From 2-02-FULL-48-14 sp964356195 (GTDB lineage: Bacteria > Patescibacteriota > Gracilibacteria > UBA1369 > 2-02-FULL-48-14), in assembly GCA_964356195.1 (NCBI GenBank), contig CAYHGP010000004.1, positions 16,316 through 80,315 of the forward strand: a DNA stretch of 64,000 nucleotides, read 5' to 3'. The position numbers were made by a program, and so were the translations under genes. Shown here piece by piece: positions 8,615 to 16,988 of this stretch. The number at the start of each line of letters is the position of its first letter. The stretch's first letter is position 1. The notes under the pieces are model-generated. The model worked only from the letters and a program-made list of their open reading frames with translations. It had not been told where the DNA came from and ran no database searches.

Positions 8615-9790
8615 GGCGGTGGCCACGGGAATGGCGAGAATCATTCCCACAATACCCAGGCTTTCAAGTCCAATCAACATGGCTGGAATAATGACAATGG
8701 GGCTGAGGCCTACGGCTTTGCGCATAACCAGAGGAACCATAACATTCCCTTCAATTTGTTGGAGTAAAATGATGAGGCCAATGACCCAGAGCGCGAGCCA
8801 AGGCGATTCATTGAATCCCACGAGAATAGCAGGAACTCCGGCAAGAACGGGTCCTACCACCGGAAGAAGTTCTGCAATTCCAGCCATCATGGCTAAGGTT
8901 AAAGCGTTATCAATACCCAGAATCAAAAGACCGATAAGGCTCAGAGCGAACATCAAACACATGAGTACCACTTGTCCGCGGAGCCAGTATCCAATTTTTT
9001 CTTGAATAATGTGAATTTTTTGAACGATGTACTCCCCATGCTTGGTGGGGAAGAGGGAGATGAAGAATTCGTTCACGTCTTTTTCGCTCACCACCATAAA
9101 GAAGGTCAAAATCAAAACCAGGAAGAAATTAAGGATTCCATCGAAAATGGCGACGATTGCTCCAAGGGTGTCACTTGCGAAGAACTGCAGTCCGCTGGCG
9201 AAGCCTTCCAAGCTTCCTTTGACCTGGTTCACAATCACTTCACGGTCAATGTGGCTGAGGAACTCTCTCACGGCAACTTGCATGGTTTCGGGGAGTGGAA
9301 GATTGATTTCCCCCGAACTTACTTTCGTGATTAAAGTTGATAAACTTTTGGCCAATTCAAAAAGCTGAATCGCAATAAGAGGAATGAGCTGAGAAACGAA
9401 GAAACCGAGGATTAGAAGGAGGAGCAGAAAAATAAAGAGTACGCTGACGGCCCGAGGAATGTGGAATTTTTCCAGGCTGCGTACCGTGGGGTTGAGTGCG
9501 GCCGAGAATAAAATTGAAATAAAGAAAATAAGAAGAATTCTTCCAATTTCGCCCAAGAAATTGCTGAGTGCAATGAGGGCCAGTACCACCAAAGTAGCCT
9601 TGGCCACATTGATGAGAGAAAATTGAAATACGATTTCCTGCCGTTTTTCTTTCCGAGGTTTTTCTGCAAGTGGCTCTACACTTTTCTGTTTTTCTTTTTT
9701 TGCCTGTTCTTTAATGTCTCTCAAGGTATCTCGAAAATGTTTTAAATTTTCGGTGGTCAGGTGGATGAATTTTGATAGACGGTCCGCCAT
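8573..9790 (-). CDS. AI-2E family (PerM/YdgG-like) membrane transporter
   Basis: 405 residues. After a Lys/Glu-rich cytoplasmic N-terminus of ~55 residues come about eight membrane helices with the family pattern, including PRAVSVLFIFLLL and the conserved GIAELLPVVGPVLAGVPA stretch. Members export small molecules or act in ion homeostasis; AI-2 export is shown for few. The gene starts 2 bases after the opposite-direction-independent pilin-like gene, so the two are likely one unit with 9793-10158 upstream. Confidence 0.87.
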   Translation of the reverse strand: MADRLSKFIHLTTENLKHFRDTLRDIKEQAKKEKQKSVEPLAEKPRKEKRQEIVFQFSLINVAKATLVVLALIALSNFLGEIGRILLIFFISILFSAALNPTVRSLEKFHIPRAVSVLFIFLLLLLILGFFVSQLIPLIAIQLFELAKSLSTLITKVSSGEINLPLPETMQVAVREFLSHIDREVIVNQVKGSLEGFASGLQFFASDTLGAIVAIFDGILNFFLVLILTFFMVVSEKDVNEFFISLFPTKHGEYIVQKIHIIQEKIGYWLRGQVVLMCLMFALSLIGLLILGIDNALTLAMMAGIAELLPVVGPVLAGVPAILVGFNESPWLALWVIGLIILLQQIEGNVMVPLVMRKAVGLSPIVIIPAMLIGLESLGIVGMILAIPVATALSIFVQEYAAKEK

Positions 9791-9792
9791 AC

Positions 9793-10158
9793 TTAAGTGG
9801 TGAGAAAGAGTAGAAGAACGTTCACAAGTGTCCAGGAGGCTAACACGAGGACGAAGCCTCCAATGGCGTATTTGATGATGGTTTTTCCTTTTTCCTTATC
9901 CTCTGAAATTCCACCGGCGATGTAATAGTAAGCGCCCACCAGAATCATCAGTACCGCAATGAGCCCCGCGAGTCCGATGACGAATTCCAGTACGTTGTTN
10001 NNNNNNNNNNNNNNNNNNNNNNNNNNNNNNNNNNNNNNNNNNNNNNNNNNNNNNNNNNNNNNNNNNNNNNNNNNNNNNNNNNNNNNNNNNNNNNNNNNNT
10101 TTAAGGGCATTATAAAGACTGAAAGCAGAAGCCCGAAGCTGAGAATGAGTTTTTTCAT
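9793..10158 (-). CDS. Pilin-like/VirB2-like small membrane protein (interrupted by gap)
   Basis: The N-terminus is a signal-peptide-like helix (MKKLILSFGLLLSVFIMPL). After 100 N the frame resumes with two hydrophobic helices separated by GGISEDKEKGKTIIKYAIGG, the layout of TrbC/VirB2-like pilins and of a small family common in CPR genomes. True length is unknown because of the gap. Start is followed downstream by the AI-2E-type gene on the same strand. Confidence 0.55.
   Translation of the reverse strand: MKKLILSFGLLLSVFIMPLXXXXXXXXXXXXXXXXXXXXXXXXXXXXXXXXXXNNVLEFVIGLAGLIAVLMILVGAYYYIAGGISEDKEKGKTIIKYAIGGFVLVLASWTLVNVLLLFLTT
10000..10099. other. Assembly gap (100 N)
   Basis: Exactly 100 undetermined bases inside the small membrane-protein gene. 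The round number suggests a scaffold placeholder, not a measured distance. Confidence 0.95.
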
Positions 10159-10263
10159 GACGCGTGTTTTTTGATTCGGAGGACTGTGTCCTCTGCATTA
10201 ACTCAAATTCTGCGTGACTCGGCAAGGTTTATTTGGTATTCTGCAACGCAACCCTCTCTTCTT

Positions 10264-11691
10264 ATGCAAGCTGTACTCGCTATTGTAGGACGTCCAAACG
10301 TTGGAAAATCGACACTTTTCAATCGACTTATTGGCAAACGAAAGGCTATTGAGTCCCAAATTCCGGGGACCACGCGTGATCGCATTTATGATTCCGTGGA
10401 GATTGATGGTTACCATACCATGCTCGTGGATACGGGAGGAATCGAAGTGGGAGAGATGGGAACCGACATTGAGGCCAATGTGCAGGAACAGTCAAAAACC
10501 GCCATTGAAGGGGCGGATGTGATTATATTTGTGGTAGATGTTCGTGAGGAACTGACCTCCGAGGACTTTCATGCGGCGAATTTACTGCGCCGTTCCAAGA
10601 AACCGGTGATTTTGGTCGCCAATAAGTGTGATAATCCTAAATTTGAGGATCAACGTTTTAATTTGTATGAACTTGGATTCGGGGAGCCGATTCCTGTAAC
10701 AGCGCTCCATTCTTTTGGAATTGATGATTTGGAAGAACGTATTGGTGAAGAACTTAAGAATTTGAAATTTGAAAAACAAGAGGGGTACCGAATGCATGAA
10801 GGCCGCATTCGAATCACCTTTTTGGGCCGTCCCAATGTGGGGAAATCGACCATGGTGAATGCTTTGTTCGGAAAAAAGATGGTGGTGACTTCAGCGACTC
10901 CGGGGACCACGCGTGATTCAACAGACATTCCTTTCGAGTACAAAGAAACGGCTTTTACGCTCGTGGATACCGCCGGAATTCGAAAGCGCGGGAAGATTGA
11001 GAAGGGAATTGAGAAATACAGCATCCTTCGAGCCATGCAATCCATTGATGAGACCGACATCTGTGTGCTTATGCTAGATTTTGACGAAGGGGTGACGAAG
11101 CAAGACTGCCACGTGAGCGAATATGTTCTTGATCAAAAGAAAGGACTTATTCTAGTGATGAATAAAGTGGATCAGTTTAAAGGGGAGGAGCGAGAGGAAA
11201 AGGAACATATGGCAATTCATGCTCTTCAAAAAGCCATGGATTATGTGCCCTGGGCGCCTTTGGTTTTCACTTCCGCACTGGAACGTAAGAATATTTTTCA
11301 GATTTTGGAGCTTGCCATTGAAATCTCAAATGAACGAAAACGTGAAATTCCTCAAGATCAGCTCGATGTTTGGCTTCATATGGCTCTCAAAAAACATCCG
11401 CCACGAGGTTCTCGTGGGAAGCAGCGCTTTAACGTACTCAATGTGAAGCAGGTGGACATTCTTCCTCCTACCTTTGTGTTTGGCTGTGCTTGGCCGGATA
11501 TTATGCACTTTTCCTATGGACGCTATTTGGAAAATGAACTTCGAACCCAATTTGGTTTTGGAGGGACAAGCCTGCGTTTAATTTTCCGAAAACCAGAAGA
11601 CCGAGGTGGAAAAGTATGGAAGAAGGAAGAGAAAGAAGGAAAGGCGGGGAAAAAAGAAAAGAAGTTCGATGAGGATTTCTTGGAAGAGTAG
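10264..11691 (+). CDS. der: Ribosome biogenesis GTPase Der (EngA)
   Basis: Tandem GTPase needed for 50S assembly. Start at ATG 10264, because MQAVLAIVGRPNVGKST begins the first G domain directly. Two complete sets of motifs are visible: GRPNVGKST with DTGG and NKCD, then GRPNVGKST with DTAGI and NKVD. The C-terminal KH-like domain follows, ending in a Lys/Glu-rich tail of ~30 residues. 475 residues is normal plus tail. Confidence 0.96.
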   Translation: MQAVLAIVGRPNVGKSTLFNRLIGKRKAIESQIPGTTRDRIYDSVEIDGYHTMLVDTGGIEVGEMGTDIEANVQEQSKTAIEGADVIIFVVDVREELTSEDFHAANLLRRSKKPVILVANKCDNPKFEDQRFNLYELGFGEPIPVTALHSFGIDDLEERIGEELKNLKFEKQEGYRMHEGRIRITFLGRPNVGKSTMVNALFGKKMVVTSATPGTTRDSTDIPFEYKETAFTLVDTAGIRKRGKIEKGIEKYSILRAMQSIDETDICVLMLDFDEGVTKQDCHVSEYVLDQKKGLILVMNKVDQFKGEEREEKEHMAIHALQKAMDYVPWAPLVFTSALERKNIFQILELAIEISNERKREIPQDQLDVWLHMALKKHPPRGSRGKQRFNVLNVKQVDILPPTFVFGCAWPDIMHFSYGRYLENELRTQFGFGGTSLRLIFRKPEDRGGKVWKKEEKEGKAGKKEKKFDEDFLEE

Positions 11692-11693
11692 TC

Positions 11694-12617
11694 TTATAGC
11701 AGTTCGTTGAGACGAATGGTCCATTTTTTTCGAAGTTCCGAACGTTCATCGTGATTGTGAAATTTGAGCATGGTGTCGGAAAGGACGGTGCCGGATTTGT
11801 CAGAGAGGAGAAGGTATTTTTCTTTCGCGCGATGCAGTTGCGTGGTTTTTGTTTTTTCTTCCCATTTGTCCTTGTTTAGCCAGTTTTGTAGCCGTTCTTT
11901 CCACTTCGACGTCCATGCCTTAGGTTTTCTGAAATAACGTTTGTGGTCATCTATTTGTTTAAAATAGTCGTTGAGCCAGGGCCGATTCAAATTCATCAAT
12001 TTTTCGTAGATACTGTAATCACCCGCAATCGGCTCGAGTGTTTTAAGCCAGTAGGCTAGGTAAATATCGTAAGGTTCCAGGGCGATGGGCTTCAAATCCA
12101 AATTTTCTTCCGTCACGTAAAAACTGAGGCAAAATCGTTCTCGCACTTTGTCTCCATGACGCCGGATTCCGAGGATGCTTGTGAAAAAAGTGAGCCAAAG
12201 TCGAGCCAAGAAAAGTCGATTGGGTTTAGCGACAATAAAAAGGTCAATATCGCTGTCTTCGTCTACGGCATAGAGGGGGAGGCTGTTGCACACACAAATC
12301 AGGCGAACAAAAGGACAGAGGGAGAACAGCCAATGGTAGCGACGTACTTTCTTCCAATACTTGAGGGCTCTGTCTTGTTTTTCGAAGAAACGTTTATAGA
12401 AATTCTCGTCGCCTTCGATCGAATAATAGCCGTCTTTCAGCCGAATAAGAGGGCTTTCTCGAAGATACATATTGATTTTCTCCGCATCCGGCTCAATAAA
12501 AAAGAGGTATTCCGTGATTTCGCTGCGTGTTAAAGGCACTCCGAACAGATCAAAATAAGCCAATGTTGCCAATACAGCCTGTTTCACGGTCATGTTTTTT
12601 GGAAAATCAGTGCTCAT
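11694..12617 (-). CDS. Nucleotidyltransferase-fold protein
   Basis: 307 residues. The segment DEDSDIDLFIV near residue 125 carries the acidic pair of the pol-beta/MNT nucleotidyltransferase fold; the usual preceding Gly-Ser is replaced by Asn-Ser (CNSLPLYAV). The N-terminal ~90 residues look like a winged-helix module (LATLAYFDLFGVPLTRSEITEYL). Such proteins occur in many CPR genomes without known substrate. Ends 2 bases after der on the other strand. Confidence 0.6.
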   Translation of the reverse strand: MSTDFPKNMTVKQAVLATLAYFDLFGVPLTRSEITEYLFFIEPDAEKINMYLRESPLIRLKDGYYSIEGDENFYKRFFEKQDRALKYWKKVRRYHWLFSLCPFVRLICVCNSLPLYAVDEDSDIDLFIVAKPNRLFLARLWLTFFTSILGIRRHGDKVRERFCLSFYVTEENLDLKPIALEPYDIYLAYWLKTLEPIAGDYSIYEKLMNLNRPWLNDYFKQIDDHKRYFRKPKAWTSKWKERLQNWLNKDKWEEKTKTTQLHRAKEKYLLLSDKSGTVLSDTMLKFHNHDERSELRKKWTIRLNELL

Positions 12618-12666
12618 TTGCGAAGCTAAGGGAAATATCTTAACATGACTTCATATCCTTGTCAGT

Positions 12667-14796
12667 ATGGCAACGAAATCCGTTTCTTCCTTGCTCAAAA
12701 AACTTCCGCACGTGCCGGGGGTTTATAAAATGAAGGATAAAGACGGACGAATTATTTACGTGGGGAAGGCCAAGGATTTGAGTAAACGTGTTCGGTCTTA
12801 TTTCCAGGATCAGAAGAAACACCCCATTCGTACGCAAAAAATGGTGGAGAATGTTGTGGATTTAGAATGGATTGAAGTGGGGAGTGACCTTGAAGCTTTG
12901 TTTTTAGAAACCAATTTAATTAAGGAGCTTCGTCCAAAATACAACGTCCTCATGAAAGACGACAAAAATTTCGTCTACATAAAAATTACAAAAAATGAGG
13001 ACTATCCTCGTATTGAAATCGTGCGACGCGTGGAAAAGGACGGCGCACGTTATTTCGGGCCCAAAACCGCGGCGCACACGGTGAAGAAAACGCTGATGCT
13101 TTTGCAGAAATTGTTTATGTATCGCAGTTGTGACTTGGGGATTCAATGGAACGGCGGCGAAACCAAAATCACTCACAAGACCATTGCTTACCCTTGTTTG
13201 GACTACCATATTAAGCGTTGTGCCGCGCCGTGTATTGGGAAAATATCGCCGGAGGAATATGCGAAATCTATTCAGCGTATTGAGTATTTTCTAGATGGGA
13301 AAACGACGGAAATTGAGGACTCTTTAAAGGCGCAAATGGCCGAAGCCGTTGCGAAAAAAGAATATGAAAAAGCCGGCTTCGTGCGGGATAAATTACTGGC
13401 TTTGCAGGGTCTTTTCCACGAACAAATTGTCACGTCGCCGGATCATCAAAATAGTGATGTTTTCGGTTTTGTTCTTGAAGGAGGCAAGGCCTTCTTCAAC
13501 TTATTTATGTTGCGCGATGGAAAGCTCATTAATCAAGAAAATTTCATTGCGGATGCGGGAGGTTTTGAGCCGGGGGAGGAAGCGCAGGCTCAGGAAATTG
13601 TTGAAAGTTTCCTCACTCAATATTATGAAAAAGCCATGGAAATTCCCGCTCAAATTTTACTCCCTCTCGAAATTGAGGAGGCTGATTTTTTTGAAAATTG
13701 GCTGAGCAATCAATCGAGTAGGGCGGTGAAATTGATTGTTCCTCAACGGGGAAAGAAGCACAAACTTCTTGAACTCGCTGAAAAAAATGCGCGGAGCTTC
13801 CAAAAACAAAATAAGGCGCGTTGGGAGCATATGGAGCCGAATGCGGAGGAGGTTCTGAACGAACTTGCCCAACATTTAAGTCTTCCGAAAATTCCAAAAC
13901 GCATGGAATGTTATGACATTTCTCACTTGGGAGGCAGTGACACGGTGGCTTCCATGGTGGTCTTCGAAAATGGAGTTGCAAAAAAATCGGATTATCGAAA
14001 ATTTCATTTGCGGACGATTGAAGATGGTGAAATTGATGACTTCAAGTCGATGAGTGAAATTCTTCTCCGACGTTTACGTTATTTGAGTCGCGGGCCGAAG
14101 GGAATTGAACTAAGAAAGGCTGCAAAAACTCATCAGCCGGAATTGAAGCGCTTATTAAAAGAGTGGAGAGGTGATGCGGAAATTCATGGCTCTTTGGAAG
14201 AATACTTTGTGGCCTCGAAAAATAAAAAGGCACTGGGACTTGTTCGTCTCCTAAAAGGCAAAGAGACTTCCTTTCTTTTGAAGTCGCTTTACGTCACGCC
14301 CAAGTCCAGAAAACTGGGTTTGGCGAATGCCCTTTTGCGTTACGCTCTCGAAAAGAATAAAGCGAAGCGTGTTTACGTTTCGTGCATCCCGGAAATGAAA
14401 ACTTTCTACGAACATTTTGGATTTGAGGTCGTAAAAAAATTCCCCGAAGAGTTTTCCGAAGATTTGAAACCTTTGCTCATGGCCTACGACCCCAGCAAAT
14501 ATTTTGATCCTTCTTTTAGAGCTAAACCCGACTTGATTGTGATCGACGGTGGAAAGGGGCAGCTCAGCGCCGCCTTAAAAAGCCGGGATGCCTTGGGCGT
14601 CACTATCCCGATGATCGGACTCGCCAAAAGGGAAGAGGATGTTTTTGTGGAAGGGAAATCGTTCCCTTTATTGATCCCGAAAGATTCGCAGGCCCTGTAC
14701 CTTTTGCGCAGAATCCGTGACGAAGCTCATCGTTTCGCGATTACTTTCCAACGGGGGACGAGAAAAAAGTACTTGAAGCCCAAGAATGTTGCGTAA
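12667..14796 (+). CDS. uvrC: UvrC excinuclease with inserted GNAT-like domain, no HhH tail
   Basis: Subunit of the UvrABC nucleotide-excision nuclease. In order: GIY-YIG nuclease (about 12-95), Fe-S-type cysteines C155, C177, C185 and C189, UVR motif near 215-250, then the RNase H-like nuclease with D417 (YDISHLGG), D627 (IDGGKGQL) and H688 (DEAHRFA). Unusually, residues ~479-616 form a GNAT-like acetyltransferase domain, with LYVTPKSRKLGLANALL as motif A and FYEHFGFEVV as motif B, inserted between the two aspartates. The protein stops 21 residues after H688, so the C-terminal tandem helix-hairpin-helix DNA-binding region is absent. 709 residues in one uninterrupted frame. Confidence 0.93.
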   Translation: MATKSVSSLLKKLPHVPGVYKMKDKDGRIIYVGKAKDLSKRVRSYFQDQKKHPIRTQKMVENVVDLEWIEVGSDLEALFLETNLIKELRPKYNVLMKDDKNFVYIKITKNEDYPRIEIVRRVEKDGARYFGPKTAAHTVKKTLMLLQKLFMYRSCDLGIQWNGGETKITHKTIAYPCLDYHIKRCAAPCIGKISPEEYAKSIQRIEYFLDGKTTEIEDSLKAQMAEAVAKKEYEKAGFVRDKLLALQGLFHEQIVTSPDHQNSDVFGFVLEGGKAFFNLFMLRDGKLINQENFIADAGGFEPGEEAQAQEIVESFLTQYYEKAMEIPAQILLPLEIEEADFFENWLSNQSSRAVKLIVPQRGKKHKLLELAEKNARSFQKQNKARWEHMEPNAEEVLNELAQHLSLPKIPKRMECYDISHLGGSDTVASMVVFENGVAKKSDYRKFHLRTIEDGEIDDFKSMSEILLRRLRYLSRGPKGIELRKAAKTHQPELKRLLKEWRGDAEIHGSLEEYFVASKNKKALGLVRLLKGKETSFLLKSLYVTPKSRKLGLANALLRYALEKNKAKRVYVSCIPEMKTFYEHFGFEVVKKFPEEFSEDLKPLLMAYDPSKYFDPSFRAKPDLIVIDGGKGQLSAALKSRDALGVTIPMIGLAKREEDVFVEGKSFPLLIPKDSQALYLLRRIRDEAHRFAITFQRGTRKKYLKPKNVA

Positions 14797-14799
14797 ATC

Positions 14800-14819
14800 T
14801 GTGCCCGGGCACACTTTTT
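14800..14819 (+). terminator. Intrinsic terminator after uvrC
   Basis: TGTGC-CCGG-GCACA hairpin followed by C and five T, starting 4 bases after the uvrC stop. Confidence 0.65.
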
Positions 14820-14887
14820 GTTTGGTTTTATGCTTTATGTGAGCCGTTTCTATTCCACCTGTCTTAATGTCGTAGTAGTATGTCAAT

Positions 14888-15142
14888 ATGATAGATGAAC
14901 CTGATGAAAAGGGTATTGCAGGAATTACAGGAATTGCCCGCGATGGGAAGGGTGTTGCTAAAACATTGCTCGACGATCCTGAGCTTAAGCGAGCACTTGA
15001 TAAGTTGACCGGTGGTATTGCTGAAGCTGTTAATCGAACGCGGACGAATGTTGGCGATGAAGCAGCTGTGAAGGCTTTTGAAGATGCTTTAGTTGGTACA
15101 GTAATTGAAGGTGTGAAGAAGGCATTGCCAAAAATTGACTAA
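14888..15142 (+). CDS. Small acidic protein of unknown function
   Basis: 84 residues, Gly-rich at the N-terminus then predicted helices (DDPELKRALDKLTGGIAEAVN). No family recognised, no signal peptide or membrane helix. It stands alone between the uvrC terminator and yqeY. Coding nature is supported by length and amino-acid composition only. Confidence 0.5.
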   Translation: MIDEPDEKGIAGITGIARDGKGVAKTLLDDPELKRALDKLTGGIAEAVNRTRTNVGDEAAVKAFEDALVGTVIEGVKKALPKID

Positions 15143-15184
15143 AAACCCGCCAACAAGGACAATGGAAGCACTTTTTTACTTATT

Positions 15185-15631
15185 ATGGATTATCCAACTT
15201 TAAACGAAAATCTGAAACAGGCCATGCTCGCGAAAGAAGAACTGAAAGTCTCTGTTTTGCGAATGCTTAAAGCGGAAGTCATGAAAATTCAAACGGATGG
15301 AACGGGGACGGAAATCACCGAGGATTTGATCCAGACGCTGATCGGGAAAATGATCAAACAACGGAAGGATTCTTTCGAGCAATTCACCAAAGGCGGACGT
15401 GCTGAACTCGCTGCAAAGGAAGAGAAGGAAATCGCGTTACTTCAAGCTTACTTGCCCGAACAAATGAGCGAGGAGGCGGTTCGTGCCGAAGTTCGCACCA
15501 CCAAAGAGGCGCTTGGAATCACGGACAAAAGTGGCGTCGGAAAACTAATGGGCACGTTGATGGGCAAACTCAAAGGCAAGGCGGACGGAGGAATGATCAA
15601 GAAGATTGTGGAGGAGGAGCTGAGCGCTTAA
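15185..15631 (+). CDS. yqeY: GatB/YqeY domain protein
   Basis: 148 residues with the YqeY pattern: VLRMLKAEVMK near residue 25, IKQRKDSFEQFTKGGR, EEKEIALLQAYLPEQMS and the Gly-rich GKLMGTLMGKLKGKADG motif, which is the tRNA-contacting tail domain shared with GatB. The exact role of stand-alone YqeY is unclear, probably tRNA-related. Its stop overlaps the opposite-strand gene by 4 bases. Confidence 0.92.
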   Translation: MDYPTLNENLKQAMLAKEELKVSVLRMLKAEVMKIQTDGTGTEITEDLIQTLIGKMIKQRKDSFEQFTKGGRAELAAKEEKEIALLQAYLPEQMSEEAVRAEVRTTKEALGITDKSGVGKLMGTLMGKLKGKADGGMIKKIVEEELSA

Positions 15632-16023
15632 GAGTGGCCAAAGTGTGAATCACTCTTCATTCGTTCAGAGAAGTCTTTTCGGGTTTGTTTATTTGCTTCA
15701 TAAACTGAAGTGTAAACGGCCTCTTCCTGCTTCGTGCAGGCTACATCGACGTTAAAGCGGCAAATAAATAAGCTTCCTTTTATACTTCCGGCGTCAGGGG
15801 AATGGTAGGCGTATTCATCCTTTGCATCATCTTCAATCCAAACTACAAATAAATCGGGATCTTCTTCTGAGATGGGAATCGGGTAATAGTAGAGAGGACG
15901 TTTTTCATGGTCGTGCTTGGCAAACAAATCAACGCCTATGGTGTAATGAACTTCTTTATATTCAAAATAGTGGCGTTCGCCTGGCTTGAGTTTAAATTCA
16001 AATAGAACCTGATCGTTAGGCAT
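15628..16023 (-). CDS. Protein of unknown function
   Basis: 131 residues, soluble, rich in aromatic and acidic residues (HYFEYKEVHYTIGVDLF; YYYPIPISEEDPDLF). Likely all-beta with two cysteines in the middle. No family recognised. It lies downstream of, and in the same direction as, the tRNA-Leu gene. Confidence 0.55.
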   Translation of the reverse strand: MPNDQVLFEFKLKPGERHYFEYKEVHYTIGVDLFAKHDHEKRPLYYYPIPISEEDPDLFVVWIEDDAKDEYAYHSPDAGSIKGSLFICRFNVDVACTKQEEAVYTSVYEANKQTRKDFSERMKSDSHFGHS

Positions 16024-16047
16024 TCATTGGTATTTTGAATCTCTATG

Positions 16048-16136
16048 TGGTGCCGAAAGTGGGGGTCGAACCCACACTCCCGGTGAAGGGAACGGGATTT
16101 TGAGTCCCGCGCGTCTGCCAGTTCCGCCATTTCGGC
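16048..16136 (-). tRNA. tRNA-Leu (anticodon CAA)
   Basis: An 89-base class II tRNA. Acceptor arms GCCGAAA and TTTCGGC pair fully, discriminator A and CCA are encoded. Anticodon arm CGGGA-CTCAAAA-TCCCG gives CAA, reading UUG. Long variable arm and a normal T loop (TTCGACC) are present. Confidence 0.95.
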
Positions 16137-16144
16137 ACGCGGAG

Positions 16145-16173
16145 AAATTACACTATTTGTTCGCAGGAAACAA
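16145..16173 (-). promoter_or_regulatory. Promoter of tRNA-Leu
   Basis: On the minus strand TTGTTT and TAATTT are separated by 17 bases, just upstream of the tRNA. It overlaps the divergent promoter of the DsbA-like gene. Confidence 0.55.
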
Positions 16174-16184
16174 TATGGTATGCT
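16157..16184 (+). promoter_or_regulatory. Promoter of the DsbA-like gene
   Basis: TTGTTC, 16 bases, TATGCT with TGG directly before the -10. Predicted start near 16191, 20 bases before the ATG at 16211. Confidence 0.5.
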
Positions 16185-16210
16185 CGCTTCACTATTTAAT
16201 TCCACAAAAT

Positions 16211-16939
16211 ATGTTCTCGAAAAATAATAACTCTCAAACAGTCTGGATCGGTCTCAGCTTCCTTGCTGTGGGCTTGATGCTCGGTCTTCTTTTTGCCAAT
16301 GGTGGATTGGGACTCGCGAATCTTTTAGATGCGAGTGGAACGGGAGACGAAGGAAAAACTCCTCCTCCTCAAGTGGATGTTGATACTCTTGAGACCGTTA
16401 CGGTGAGTGCTGATGACGATGCCATACTCGGAGATGTGAATGCTCCTATTACTATCGTTGAATTCAGTGATTTTGAATGTCCTTATTGCCGTAGCTTCGT
16501 GAATGAAACTCTTCCTCTCCTGATGGAAAACTACATTGACACCGGAAAAGTGAAGCTTGTCTACCGTGACTTTCCACTCCCCAGCCATGAGCAAGCTGAT
16601 GATGCCGCGCAGGCTGCCGAATGTGTTCGCGCTTCAGAAGGAACTCCTAACGACGAATTGTACTACCAAATGCACGATATCCTTTTCTTGAATTCTGCAA
16701 AGTGGGCCGGTCAGGCAGATGTGAAGCCTATTCTTATTGATCTCGCGATGTCCGAAATGAATGTGGATATTGCCACTTGTTTGAACAACGACGAAATGCT
16801 CGATGAAATCAATCAAGATTACACTGCAGGGAAGAGCTACGGAATTTCCGGAACTCCTACTTTCTTCATCAATGGAAAGAAGCTCGTGGGCGCTTGGCCT
16901 TACGAAGTGTTTGAATCTGTGATAGAGTCTCAACTCTAA
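16211..16939 (+). CDS. Membrane-anchored DsbA-like thioredoxin-fold protein
   Basis: 242 residues from ATG 16211; an upstream in-frame extension would run through the tRNA and promoter and is rejected. An N-terminal membrane helix (about 10-32) is followed by an acidic linker and a Thioredoxin_4 domain with the redox motif C90-P-Y-C93 and the cis-proline loop SGTPTFF. The family makes or isomerises disulfides outside the cytoplasm. No DsbB or VKOR partner is in the window. Confidence 0.92.
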   Translation: MFSKNNNSQTVWIGLSFLAVGLMLGLLFANGGLGLANLLDASGTGDEGKTPPPQVDVDTLETVTVSADDDAILGDVNAPITIVEFSDFECPYCRSFVNETLPLLMENYIDTGKVKLVYRDFPLPSHEQADDAAQAAECVRASEGTPNDELYYQMHDILFLNSAKWAGQADVKPILIDLAMSEMNVDIATCLNNDEMLDEINQDYTAGKSYGISGTPTFFINGKKLVGAWPYEVFESVIESQL

Positions 16940-16962
16940 TCAGAGAGGCTCTAAGTAATAAC

Positions 16963-16976
16963 GTGGTGTAAACCAC
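16963..16976 (+). promoter_or_regulatory. 5' leader hairpin of obgE with GUAA loop
   Basis: GTGGT-GTAA-ACCAC forms a 5-bp hairpin with a GNRA-type tetraloop, 12 bases before the obgE ATG. An almost identical element, differing by a compensatory base pair, precedes ileS (49505-49518). The preceding AATAACG is also shared. Function unknown; a role in translation is plausible. Confidence 0.5.
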
Positions 16977-16988
16977 AGCACTAATTAT

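Noticed and set aside
16100..16210. N-terminal extension of the DsbA-like protein
   Set aside because: It would read through tRNA-Leu and the promoter; ATG 16211 starts the membrane anchor.
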